Shown: piece by piece, positions 17,643 to 25,789 of the stretch | How the letters are laid out: each line of letters opens with the position of its first letter | Numbering within the stretch: the stretch's first letter is position 1 | The notes under the pieces: generated by a model | Seen by the model: only the letters and a program-made list of their open reading frames with translations | What the model was told of the DNA's origin: nothing | Databases searched by the model: none | From: Mucilaginibacter_A sp965201005 | GTDB lineage: Bacteria > Bacteroidota > Bacteroidia > Sphingobacteriales > Sphingobacteriaceae | Reading direction: 5' to 3' | Assembly (NCBI RefSeq): GCF_965201005.1 | Contig: NZ_OZ241747.1 | Location: 1,736,001 to 1,800,000, forward strand | DNA length: 64,000 bases | Made by a program: the position numbers and the translations under genes

Positions 17643-19342
17643 ATGCCCAAAAACACTGGTCGTCATTTTAAAGGTATTGTATTTTTATGCCTGATCATGA
17701 TTTTTCCACAAATTATAGTGGCCAGAACAGTTTTTACCAGAACCGACAGTTTGCAGCAAATATTGAATCAGGAGCTGAGAAATAAGCCGATATACGATCA
17801 GAAAAGGTCCAACGAGATAAAAAAAATAAAAAAAGAACTTGCCGACAATTTTTCTTCATTAAACAACAGGTATAATAACTACGAAAAACTGTTCAACGCC
17901 TATAAATCTTTCATTCATGATTCCGCCTATGTGTACTGCAAAAAACTGAACGAATGCGATTATTTGTTAAAAAACCCCAATAAGATAAACTATTCTAAAG
18001 TGCAAATGGGTTTTGTTTTGATATCGGCCGGTTTATTTAGAGAAGGGTTAGATACTTTAAGCACAATCAACCGTAAGTATTTAAACACACCAGCAATTTG
18101 AGTATCTGTTTTTAAATGCAAGAAATTATTTTGACATGGCAGATTTTTACAGGATCAATGATTACTACGACAGGTATAATGCTACCGGGCTTAAATATTG
18201 TGATACGATAATCAGGCAAAATCCGGCAGGTTCTTATGAATCTTTGTCTGCAACAGGCCTAAAGTCTATACGTACAGCAAATTTTAAAACGGCTTTAACA
18301 GCATATCATCAAATACTTAAAATCAATCAATCTTATCAGGATAGTGCCATTAACTTAAGCAGTTTAAGTTATACCTGTTTCAGGCTTGACCAAAAACAAC
18401 CCGGACTGACGGCATTGATAAATGCTGCTATTGTAGATAATGTACATTCAACAGAAGAATCAGTTGCGCTGACCGATCTTGCTGCTTACTATTTTGAACA
18501 AGGCAACACCAAGCTTGCCTATAATTATATCAACAATGCCATAGCTGATGCTAATTTTTATGGTGCCAGGCACCGCGAGGCAAAAATCAGCAATATATTG
18601 CCCGTAATAGAAAGTGAAAGGATCAATGATGTTGAGAAACAAAAGCAATCCTTAATTATTTTTGCGTCTATCATTAGTTTCTTGGTTGTAGTGGTGATTG
18701 TTTTTTCGATCATCACCTTGAAGCAGCTTAAAAAACTTCGGATTGGAGATCAGGTGATCTTTGATAAAAATGTTCATTTAAACGCCACAAACGAAGCCCT
18801 TACTAAGGCAAATCAGGCGTTGGACATTGCAAACCGGTCTTTATCCAATATAAACAGCAAATTGGATGAGGCCAACATGATCAAAGATGAATATATCGGT
18901 TATTTTTTTAACGTGCACTCCAGCTATATTGAAAAGATCGACCGGTTAAAGCGTTCTATTGAAAAAGTTGTAAAAGAAAAACGCTATGATGAGGTGCTGC
19001 TGTTTTTGAACAAATTGAACATCGGTTTAGAACGGGAAAGTTTGTCTAACAGTTTTGACCATGTTTTTCTTAACCTGTTCCCCAATTTTATTGAAGATTT
19101 TAATGCTTTTTTTGATGCAGAACACCAGGTCCATTTACACGATAACCAACTGCTTAATACAGAACTGCGCATTTTTGCCCTGATCAGGCTGGGCATTGAT
19201 GACAATGAAACGATAGCCAAAATTTTAAATTACTCCGTCAACACCATCTATACGTACAAAACCAAAGTAAAAAACAGGTCTTTTTTTGCCGAATGACGAG
19301 TTTGAAGACCGGGTCATCGCCATAAAAGCCGTTAAAGAATAA
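17643..19342 (+). pseudogene. DUF6377-family membrane TPR/HTH regulator, broken by two frameshifts
   Basis: Three consecutive frames together make one DUF6377-type regulator: an N-terminal signal and helical TPR-like part, a membrane helix (in the second piece, L-I-I-F-A-S-I-I-S-F), a coiled coil, and a C-terminal LuxR-like HTH around TELRIFALIRLGIDDNETIA. The first frame (from 17643) stops at 18101. The continuation E-Y-L-F-L-N-A-R-N-Y-F-D-M-A-D-F is in the next frame, open from 18085. The second frame stops at 19296 just after a run of seven T (19281-19287); removing one T restores L-P-N-D-E-F-E-D-R-V-I-A-I-K-A-V-K-E and a stop at 19342. In this phylum such genes often sit before SusC/D operons. 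Either it is a true pseudogene or it carries two sequencing indels; the homopolymer makes the second indel suspect. Confidence 0.75.
19314..19342 (+). repeat. Left copy of a 29-bp direct repeat (DUF6377 3' end)
   Basis: The 29 bases from TCATCGCC to GTTAAAGAATAA are the last codons and stop of the DUF6377 gene. The same 29 bases recur perfectly at 33558-33586, with weaker similarity extending upstream (AGTTTGAAGA). The two copies bracket the peptide-secretion region. Confidence 0.8.
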
Positions 19343-20576
19343 AGCGGGGCTAAGGTTTACTTCAAAGTTTTTGGGTTGATTTAAAATGCCAAGGTTATGC
19401 AGCCCGTTATCAAACTTTACTCGTTATTACCTGTCGGCACCTGCTAATGCTTACGCGCAGCAACGCGAAACCGTTTGTTGCTCAGCACTTTCGCATGATT
19501 GCACAACGTACGTGGATAAAGTAATTAAACATGTGTCGTCTTTGCTATGAACACCATGCAAGCCACGAGCAACCGTTTGCCCATTCAAACTGTAATTGCG
19601 CCGATTTCCACCGCTGATCACCAATGCCGTTTTACTATACCAAAGGGCGTTTTTTGTTTGCCTGATTTTTTAAAGCTGCGGAATTGGGAAAGCAGGTGAG
19701 CAGTACAAACCCAAAGCATACAAAAAAACTTGTTAAAGATAAGGTTGGCAGCAGTCAGTCCGTAGATAAGGGTGGACGAAGCAGTTAGTAAAACCAAAAC
19801 TAACCGCCAAAAACCTGCAAAGAAAGGCCGGAAACCTAAAATGAAAACCTCAAATATCATAAGGAAAGCTCAAATTACTTGAAGGAAAAGCCATGATCCT
19901 TTAAAGAAACCGCAAAATACTTCAAGTAAACAGCCTTATACCTAAAGGAAAGCACCTTTTTGTGTATTGTTTTTCGTGCCGTTTTGCAGGTTTGAGCGCG
20001 TAGCTTTAAAGCAAACAATAGTTTCAAATGTTGTAAAATGAATCAAGTGTATATAAAATTTAGGTTGTGTTTCTGAATATTTGGTAGATTAATTTTAACT
20101 GAAAAAACCGATCAATCAGAATAAATTATTTTCAACTTTCACAGCTAAACAGGTCTGCTGTTTTAGAGTAAAATTACTGGTGGATATAGTCATCACGCAT
20201 TTGAGAACAGTAGCAATTAGTTTTTTAATAAAAATGTTAAATAATATTTAATTGTTACCACTTTAGTAGGTAGCTCCTTTCCTCTGCTTTACTATATGTA
20301 GTGCAAAAATTATGAAATTGCAATTTTAACCTTACTACTGATTATTCAATAATCATAGAAAGGGATGGATTTAAAGGGTGATGAATTTAGGTTAACAAAT
20401 ATTGAACATGAGCTTAGTTTCTAACATAAAAATTTACAATGCTTCTTTTATGCCATAAATTTTGCTTTGGTAATTGCTACTGATCGAAAAACCCCAAAAA
20501 ATCATTAAATTTCAGGCGATAAAAGAAGCATTCAGAAATAGTTTGAACAACTTCTAACCAGGCCATCAGTTACATT
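19343..20576. other. 1.2-kb region without a supportable gene
   Basis: Between the DUF6377 remnant and the glycosyltransferase I see no convincing coding region. Both strands hold broken stretches that look like decayed coding DNA, such as a minus-strand run over about 19490-19630 containing stops further on. An open frame at 19618-19860 has no family features. The only clear structure is the paired-motif element at 20439-20531. It looks like a boundary zone with degraded remnants. Confidence 0.5.
20439..20531. repeat. ~93-bp paired-motif element
   Basis: It begins ATGCTTCTTTTAT then GCCATAAATTTT, and ends CAGGC then GATAAAAGAAGCAT. Its length and terminal layout match the elements at 17486, 33662 and 37365, though the middle has diverged. 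Confidence 0.65.
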
Positions 20577-21230
20577 TCAAACATTTTCTTCTTTCTTTTC
20601 CAGCCAGGAATGTAGCCAGTAATGGATCATCGGTTGTGTAAAATCCCTTTCCGGCATTTCTTTGATCTCTGCATAATCATAAACAAAAGCATCTTTTACT
20701 TTTAAAATACTTTGATTGGATTTGGTATTTTTCAAAGTGTCCCTTAACCTGAAGGGGCCTGTGTACCATAACGTATGGTAATCTTTGAACGAACCGTTTT
20801 CATACAAATCCACAATCTCTTTTATCACAGCCAACAAAAAAGGTTCATTTTTTTCGGCGGCAAAACATTCGGAAGCAAGACTATCGCGGTCGTTAAAATC
20901 ACATAACAAATATCCGCTTGGGTTATTTTCACATAAGGTCAAAAACTCATGAGGGTTTATCAGATGAATGTCCCAATCTATATAATGGCCGCCATAATGA
21001 TAAACCAAGATATATCTGGCAATGTCCGCAGCCTCGCCATGGTTACGTGCATTGGCAAAAGCATTGTAAACCTGAGGGTAATTTTCAGTCAGAAACACTT
21101 CAATATCCGGATCTTTCCAGATCATAAACTCGTAACCTTCTGCTTGTAATACCTGCCAGGATGCCAGACAGCGGTCCACAACCTCATTGGTTTTTGGACC
21201 AACTACATGATGTATAATTTTAGGAAGCAT
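20577..21230 (-). CDS. GT32-like glycosyltransferase (capsular polysaccharide / OCH1-type)
   Basis: 217 residues beginning M-L-P-K-I-I-H-H-V-V-G, the usual opening of this family (Gly_transf_sug). It has the conserved G-E-A-A-D-I-A-R-Y and a DxD nucleotide-sugar/metal motif in Y-I-D-W-D-I-H-L (Asp86, Asp88). It is the last gene on the minus strand of the island, 30 bases after the HlyD-like gene, and so probably co-transcribed with the export genes. Family members transfer sugars to glycans, proteins or toxin targets. That the acceptor here is the secreted cysteine-rich peptide is inference from position only. Confidence 0.8.
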   Translation of the reverse strand: MLPKIIHHVVGPKTNEVVDRCLASWQVLQAEGYEFMIWKDPDIEVFLTENYPQVYNAFANARNHGEAADIARYILVYHYGGHYIDWDIHLINPHEFLTLCENNPSGYLLCDFNDRDSLASECFAAEKNEPFLLAVIKEIVDLYENGSFKDYHTLWYTGPFRLRDTLKNTKSNQSILKVKDAFVYDYAEIKEMPERDFTQPMIHYWLHSWLEKKEENV

Positions 21231-21260
21231 ATAATTATATTTATTAGGTTACAAATTATA

Positions 21261-22562
21261 TCATTTACTACCAATCAATTTAAACAAGTTTCTGGTGATG
21301 CGCTGTAAAATAGTAGCATCTTCCGTAACAATTTCGGCATCGGCCAGCATACCCTGTTTTAAATGTACCGGTCGTTTTAAATCGGTTGTGTTTTTAAGGT
21401 TGAAATTTACTTTCGATAAAAATACACTATCCTTATAAGGCACATCATTGATGTTGCTGATCCTGCCCCGGATCATTCCGTATTCCTCAAAAGGGTAGCT
21501 GCGGAGCTTGACCAGCACTTCCTGGTTTTCTTTTACTTTTCCCATGTTCGCTTGCGGGATGGCCATTTCCCCAAGATAGTTGTTATTGCCGGGGTTGATG
21601 TAAAACACGTCCTGCCCGGCCTGCAACACCTGGTTTTGCTGAACGATACCCGCAAAAGACAGTTTACCGTTCTGGGAAGCACTCAATACATATTTGCTTT
21701 TCCAATCTTCCGCCTGACTGATCAAACTGTTCAACGCTTGGATAAATTTGGCTTTTTCCTCCATCATCTGGTTGTCCAGTTCCAGTATTTCTTTTTGTTT
21801 CGCATCATAATTACTGCTGGAAGTGATCAGGGAAGCATCGGTTTGTACCAATGGTGCCTGCTTTGACAAATATTTACTTTCCGCAGCCCGAAGTTCTGCC
21901 GGTGTTTCAGCTTTTTCCTGCTCCAGCTTTTTGTTCATCTCGTATTCTTCCCCGGCCAGTTTAAAATCACGCTGCTGTAAAGACTTCTGTGTGGTCAGCT
22001 GGCTTTTTTGTTTGTTTAAGTTGATTAAATCACGCTGTAAAAAACCTTTTTTCTTTGCATAAAAACCATTATTTAACGAAGATTGATAAGTAAGCAAACT
22101 TTGGCTAAAAGTTTGAAAAGCAGGTTGCAGTTCCCCAATGTTATTAAAATTTTGCGTGCTAAAAACAGTATTACTTATTGATTGGCTATTTGATAATTGT
22201 TGCTGCAGCCCATGCAATTGTTTAAGCAACAGCAGCACATCCTGGTGGTTGGCCGTACTTTCTAAATAGGCCAGCGGCTGGCCTGTAACAACTGATTGGT
22301 TATCCTGCACCAGCAACCTGCTCAACTTGCCTGGGATTTTAGTTACGATGGATTTTGGGGCATCCATAGAACTTACCTTTAATTGTGTTTTAACGATGTC
22401 TGGATATTTAATGAAAGCAGACAAGCCAACGATCATCACCAAAATGCCAAAAAACAAAGTAATTCCCCAGCGCAGCAGCCAGCCCGGCGGTGCCGTAATA
22501 ATGTCCTGCATATCGTCCGTGTGGCGGATTTCCCCTCTTTCGTTGATAAATAGTTCAGGCAT
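21261..22562 (-). CDS. HlyD-family membrane fusion protein of a peptide exporter
   Basis: 433 residues. A short cytoplasmic N-terminus leads to one membrane helix (about 29-50, L-R-W-G-I-T-L-F-F-G). Next comes a lipoyl/barrel-sandwich half (K-I-P-G-K-L-S-R-L-L-V-Q-D-N-Q-S-V), a long coiled-coil hairpin rich in Gln/Lys/Glu (about 110-290), the second lipoyl half and a C-terminal beta domain with V-K-L-R-S-Y-P-F. This is the periplasmic adaptor linking a C39-peptidase ABC transporter to a TolC-like channel. In the usual gene order it would directly follow the ABC gene; here a ~3-kb insertion separates them. Confidence 0.88.
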   Translation of the reverse strand: MPELFINERGEIRHTDDMQDIITAPPGWLLRWGITLFFGILVMIVGLSAFIKYPDIVKTQLKVSSMDAPKSIVTKIPGKLSRLLVQDNQSVVTGQPLAYLESTANHQDVLLLLKQLHGLQQQLSNSQSISNTVFSTQNFNNIGELQPAFQTFSQSLLTYQSSLNNGFYAKKKGFLQRDLINLNKQKSQLTTQKSLQQRDFKLAGEEYEMNKKLEQEKAETPAELRAAESKYLSKQAPLVQTDASLITSSSNYDAKQKEILELDNQMMEEKAKFIQALNSLISQAEDWKSKYVLSASQNGKLSFAGIVQQNQVLQAGQDVFYINPGNNNYLGEMAIPQANMGKVKENQEVLVKLRSYPFEEYGMIRGRISNINDVPYKDSVFLSKVNFNLKNTTDLKRPVHLKQGMLADAEIVTEDATILQRITRNLFKLIGSK

Positions 22563-22784
22563 AAAATATGACGTTTTGAATTACTATAATTATCAAGTAA
22601 AAACTTTAGCTCATCCCCCTAACCCCCTTCAAAAGGTAACTATATACGAGTTGGGACAAGATTTTATTTATCTAAGTTATTTTTTAGTATGATCTAAAAC
22701 TTGTATCTTTAAAGTGGTTGATCCCTGATGACCGAAATTAGTACGGTTGCAAACGGAACAAAGTAGCGAGGGGATGCAGCTAAA

Positions 22785-23264
22785 TTATTCTTCAGGCAGA
22801 AGCTCAATTACTGCATATACACATCTATTAATTTGGGCAACTATTTCGTTTATTTTTTCGCTTGTGTACCATATTGTTTCTGTGTTTTTCTTATACCGTA
22901 TAAATCCAATTTTAGGAATTTCGTCATCTAAAATAGTTAAAGCCTCTTCTCCTGTGTCTAAAAGATAATGAGCGAAAATATTTCGATGTTCTATAACACT
23001 GATTATATCTTTTATCAATTTTGGATGTTTTATCAAAAAATCCGGATAATGATCTTTAAGTAAAATTGAGAAAATATTTCTTTTTACCTCAAATGGTAAT
23101 TTGTCTCCTAAATGTAACTCCATCAATTCTCGCTTTTTTATAAGATTATCACAAAAATATCCAGACAGAAATTCATCAATAACGCGTTCTAAAAATATAA
23201 TTTGATTAATTATAGTTCCCCTTGCTTTGGAAGCATAGGCCGCTACAAAGTCTGCTTTATCCAT
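22785..23264 (-). CDS. HEPN-like protein
   Basis: 159 residues, mostly alpha-helical. The segment E-H-R-N-I-F-A-H-Y-L-L contains the R-N-x3-H signature (RX4-6H) of HEPN-type ribonucleases. The N-terminus (MDKADFVAAYASKARGTI) is helical without a signal. HEPN proteins are often RNase toxins or defence effectors. No nucleotidyltransferase partner is adjacent, so this may be a solitary HEPN carried as a passenger by the insertion. Its low-GC codon use differs from core genes in the window. Family assignment rests on the motif and helical character. Confidence 0.6.
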   Translation of the reverse strand: MDKADFVAAYASKARGTIINQIIFLERVIDEFLSGYFCDNLIKKRELMELHLGDKLPFEVKRNIFSILLKDHYPDFLIKHPKLIKDIISVIEHRNIFAHYLLDTGEEALTILDDEIPKIGFIRYKKNTETIWYTSEKINEIVAQINRCVYAVIELLPEE

Positions 23265-23346
23265 TTTGCAACCTACAAATTATTTTCAAATAAATTTGTC
23301 CCATTAAGTTATTAATGCTATATTTGTATAGCAAAACGGTAAAGCA

Positions 23347-24267
23347 ATGACAACTAACTTCAAATCCCTTTTACAAGTATTAGATTTCTTCAAAGAAGAA
23401 AAAACTTGTATCGATTACTTAGCTCAACAACGCTGGGGTGCTACGCCGTCTTGCCCGCATTGCGGAAACGTTAGTGCTTATACAACCAATCGCGGATATA
23501 AGTGTAAAGCAAAAGAGTGTGGCAAAAAGTTTACCGTAATTACAGGTACAACTTTTGAAAACACAAAAATTTCTTTGCGCTTATGGTTTGCTGCAATGTA
23601 TCTGTGCACAGCACACAAAAAAGGAATTTCTTCTTTACAGTTAAGTCGTGATCTGAACATTACTCAAAAAACAGCATGGTTTCTTTTGCACCGCATTCGT
23701 GAAATGTTAGCTATCAACAATTCAGAACCATTAACCGGAACGGTTGAAGTTGATGAAACTTACGTAGGAGGAAAGAAAATTAACAAACACAAAAGCGTAC
23801 GTGCTAAGTTGAAAGATGGTACGGGTTATGTTAATAAAACACCTATTGTTGCAATGTTACAGAGAGATGGTAACATCGTAACCGTTGTTTCCCCTATTGC
23901 TAACGGTGAAACTATTAAGCCTTTTATTTACAAACACGTTGCACCAGGCTCTACTGTTATTACTGACGGTTTCGGTGCATACAAAGGATTAGATAAAACC
24001 TATACTCACGAAGTTGTTAATCACCACCAAAACGAATACGTAAGTGAAAAAGGTTTTCATACTAATACTATTGAAGGTTTTTGGAGCCAGCTAAAACGTG
24101 GTATTATCGGTATCTATCACCAAGTAAGCCCGAAACATTTACACCGTTATGCGCACGAATTTGGTTATAAGTACAATACTCGTAAACAATTAGATACTTT
24201 CCGTTTTTCAGAAACTGTAAAACTTTGTAATAAAAAAAGATTAACTTACGCTCAACTTATCAAATAG
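23347..24267 (+). CDS. IS1595-family transposase
   Basis: 306 residues. The N-terminal zinc ribbon has C-P-H-C-G-N and a second C-K-A-K-E-C-G pair (about residues 36-60). It is followed by a helix-turn-helix (L-S-R-D-L-N-I-T-Q-K-T-A-W) and a DDE-type nuclease core starting V-E-V-D-E-T-Y-V-G-G-K, then V-I-T-D-G-F-G-A-Y, and H-T-N-T-I-E-G-F-W-S-Q-L-K-R with the later acidic residue. Length and motifs match complete IS1595 transposases, so it may be active. The frame is intact. Confidence 0.93.
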   Translation: MTTNFKSLLQVLDFFKEEKTCIDYLAQQRWGATPSCPHCGNVSAYTTNRGYKCKAKECGKKFTVITGTTFENTKISLRLWFAAMYLCTAHKKGISSLQLSRDLNITQKTAWFLLHRIREMLAINNSEPLTGTVEVDETYVGGKKINKHKSVRAKLKDGTGYVNKTPIVAMLQRDGNIVTVVSPIANGETIKPFIYKHVAPGSTVITDGFGAYKGLDKTYTHEVVNHHQNEYVSEKGFHTNTIEGFWSQLKRGIIGIYHQVSPKHLHRYAHEFGYKYNTRKQLDTFRFSETVKLCNKKRLTYAQLIK

Positions 24268-24275
24268 TATTTCTT

Positions 24276-24404
24276 ATGGATAAAGAGAAAAAACCACCAA
24301 AAAAAAGAGAAGAAAAATACGAACAAAAAGTCAAGTTTGAGGGGACTTTAGAGCAAATGATAAACATTGCGATAAAGACACCGCTGAAAAAACAGGGCAA
24401 ATAA
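24276..24404 (+). CDS. 42-residue basic protein downstream of the transposase
   Basis: ATG at 24276, eight bases after the transposase stop, and TAA at 24402-24404. The product starts M-D-K-E-K-K-P-P-K-K-R and ends I-K-T-P-L-K-K-Q-G-K, very rich in lysine. Its tight spacing on the same strand suggests translation together with the transposase. I recognise no domain. It may be an accessory DNA-binding factor of the element, but that is a guess. Confidence 0.55.
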   Translation: MDKEKKPPKKREEKYEQKVKFEGTLEQMINIAIKTPLKKQGK

Positions 24405-24423
24405 TTCTGTACTGATTTCGTTG

Positions 24424-24576
24424 TGCTATCCTAAATTACCACAAATTTATAGCACGCAACCGAGATATAAGTACGCCGATAAGGCGTGGCTGTATCTTTT
24501 TGCGTGCGTGGCTGTGGTAAGCCCTGGATAGCAAGAGATATGTTAGTCACGCCGTTTTTAATCCTAAATTACCACA
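24424..24576 (+). ncRNA. Candidate structured RNA / cruciform with a duplicated strand before the next start codon
   Basis: Nested complementary segments: TGCTATCC (24424-24431) with GGATAGCA (24526-24533); TTACCACA (24436-24443) with TGTGGTAA (24513-24520); GCACGCAA (24452-24459) with TTGCGTGC (24500-24507); AGATA (24463-24467) with TATCT (24493-24497); ACGCC (24473-24477) with GGCGT (24483-24487). A 16-base direct repeat ATCCTAAATTACCACA occurs at 24429-24444 and again at 24561-24576, three bases before the next ATG. The second copy could replace the first as pairing partner. This may be a switch-like leader or a recombination/replication hairpin. No known RNA family is recognised. Confidence 0.5.
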
Positions 24577-24578
24577 TA

Positions 24579-25103
24579 ATGAAGAAAATTTATTTAACCG
24601 CCCTACTGTCAACTGCATTGCTTTCTACCAAAGCACAGCAATTGATAAAACAAAAAGATCAATTTACCGGAAAAGAAATTAAAGGAGCCGTCATCAACAT
24701 GGGCAAAATCTTTGCTGCAACCGGCATGACAATGGGTTTTGGTGTAATTAATCAAAAAACATACGTGTACTTCACGTGGCCTAACCCATCCGGGAATTTC
24801 GGTGCTTTTAATACCATGAAAGTAACGGATATGGCACTCCTTTTTAAACTGGATGATAACAGTATTTTAAAGTTTAAAGCCGATTCAGCAACATCTAAAA
24901 TTACCAATTTTGGAAATACAAGCATTTTATCGATAGGATCGGAAATTACTAACGCACAGTTGCAAACATTAAGCAGCCATACAATTAGCGTTATCAGGGT
25001 TGGTTTTAAAGATGATGCAGGCTTGGATTTAGAAGATAAGGCTTTGTTTACTGACAAAAACAGAGATCAGGTAAAAAAGGCCGCGGCATTTATGATAGAA
25101 TAA
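24579..25103 (+). CDS. Exported protein of unknown function
   Basis: 174 residues from the ATG at 24579. It begins M-K-K-I-Y-L-T-A-L-L-S-T-A-L-L-S-T-K-A-Q-Q, a signal peptide with likely cleavage after K-A-Q. The rest is beta-rich with no motif I recognise. An upstream in-frame start at 24486 is less likely because it reads through the folded non-coding segment. A terminator hairpin follows at 25125-25147. It lies inside the putative insertion and is probably a passenger gene. Confidence 0.6.
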   Translation: MKKIYLTALLSTALLSTKAQQLIKQKDQFTGKEIKGAVINMGKIFAATGMTMGFGVINQKTYVYFTWPNPSGNFGAFNTMKVTDMALLFKLDDNSILKFKADSATSKITNFGNTSILSIGSEITNAQLQTLSSHTISVIRVGFKDDAGLDLEDKALFTDKNRDQVKKAAAFMIE

Positions 25104-25124
25104 ACATTTAAAATCCAGATATTG

Positions 25125-25147
25125 AGAGGCCAAAAGCCTCTTTTTTT
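25125..25147 (+). terminator. Rho-independent terminator
   Basis: AGAGGC (25125-25130) pairs with GCCTCT (25136-25141) around CAAAA and is followed by TTTTTTT. It terminates the exported-protein gene, and the next gene starts at once within the T-run region (25148). Confidence 0.75.
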
Positions 25148-25582
25148 ATGACAAAAAATGAATGTGTTGCTAATATAATTGATCAATTACGTAATGGCAA
25201 AAATACAATCCGAGATAAAGATGGATTTGGCTCTTTGTATAAAAATACAATAGATGAACTAAAAATTAGAGGACTTATAAACCAATTTGGCACAACATAT
25301 TTAAGACAGCTAACTAAAGAAGGGTATGAGTTTGCTGAAAGTGGTATGACTTATGAAGAATGGATTAAACCTAAACAGATACTGCCGCATAATATAACTG
25401 CTGAAAATTATTTTGGTGGCAACATTCAAGAATCACGTTTAACCATAGATAGCAGTCGAGACAAGCAAAATATAAACAACAATACAGCACAGCAAAAACC
25501 GGCAATGTCACTATTTGAATGGATTGTTATAATAATAGGACTGATGAGTAGCATTATCACTATCTATTTATTTCTAAAGTAA
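25148..25582 (+). CDS. Small protein with winged-helix-like N-terminus and C-terminal membrane helix
   Basis: 144 residues. The first ~75 (D-E-L-K-I-R-G-L-I-N-Q-F-G...L-T-K-E-G-Y-E-F) look like a winged helix-turn-helix. A polar Asn/Gln-rich linker follows (about 85-118), then a single membrane helix near the C-terminus (W-I-V-I-I-I-G-L-M-S-S-I-I). Similar small tail-anchored proteins occur on Bacteroidota mobile elements. I cannot name a family. It is probably a passenger of the insertion; the function is unknown. Confidence 0.55.
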   Translation: MTKNECVANIIDQLRNGKNTIRDKDGFGSLYKNTIDELKIRGLINQFGTTYLRQLTKEGYEFAESGMTYEEWIKPKQILPHNITAENYFGGNIQESRLTIDSSRDKQNINNNTAQQKPAMSLFEWIVIIIGLMSSIITIYLFLK

Positions 25583-25789
25583 AAATACACATTCAGATTT
25601 TATATATCAATAATTTAGGAACCTTTAAATTAAATATTAGACTTACCTAAAATTTATTTAATTTTTATCTTTGTCCCAACTGGTATGTAGTTACCCTTCA
25701 AAAGGGGGAAGCATGGCTTGCTATCTGGCTGGTGTTAAAATCTCAGCTATTTACTTTAAAATACAATGCAGCAAGGCTGATAACCGAAT

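Larger units (their letters stand above)
22649..25681. mobile_element. Putative IS1595-type insertion with passenger genes
   Basis: Sequences at the two edges form a long imperfect inverted repeat. On the left CCCCCTTCAAAAGGTAACTA runs into AGTTGGGACAAG (from 22649). On the right CTTTGTCCCAACT (to 25681) is followed by GGTATGTAGTTACCC and TTCAAAAGGGGG. Inside are an IS1595-type transposase, a small basic ORF, a HEPN-like gene and two small hypothetical genes. A third GGGACAAA-like end occurs inverted near 23300. IS1595 members with passenger genes are known. Exact termini and target duplication could not be fixed because the flanks are themselves palindromic. Confidence 0.5.

Noticed and set aside
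18136..19296. Independent DUF6377 C-terminal gene starting at the ATG at 18136
   Set aside because: The coding similarity continues upstream in the same frame from 18085 (EYLFLNARNYFD), so the ATG is internal to one frameshifted gene.
19618..19860. 80-codon hydrophobic minus-strand frame in the 1.2-kb gap
   Set aside because: No conserved pattern, no promoter and a biased residue composition; the surroundings look like decayed DNA.
23661..23680. Motif-like AAAAAACAGCAT in the transposase gene
   Set aside because: It lacks the TAAAA start (reads CAAAAAACAGCAT), so it falls outside the core words and can be chance in AT-rich DNA.
24424..24576. Integron attC site
   Set aside because: The imperfect palindrome and nearby small genes recall a gene cassette, but I cannot find matching RYYYAAC/GTTRRRY core boxes at its ends (GTTAGTC fails the consensus and has no partner), only one such palindrome exists and there is no integrase.
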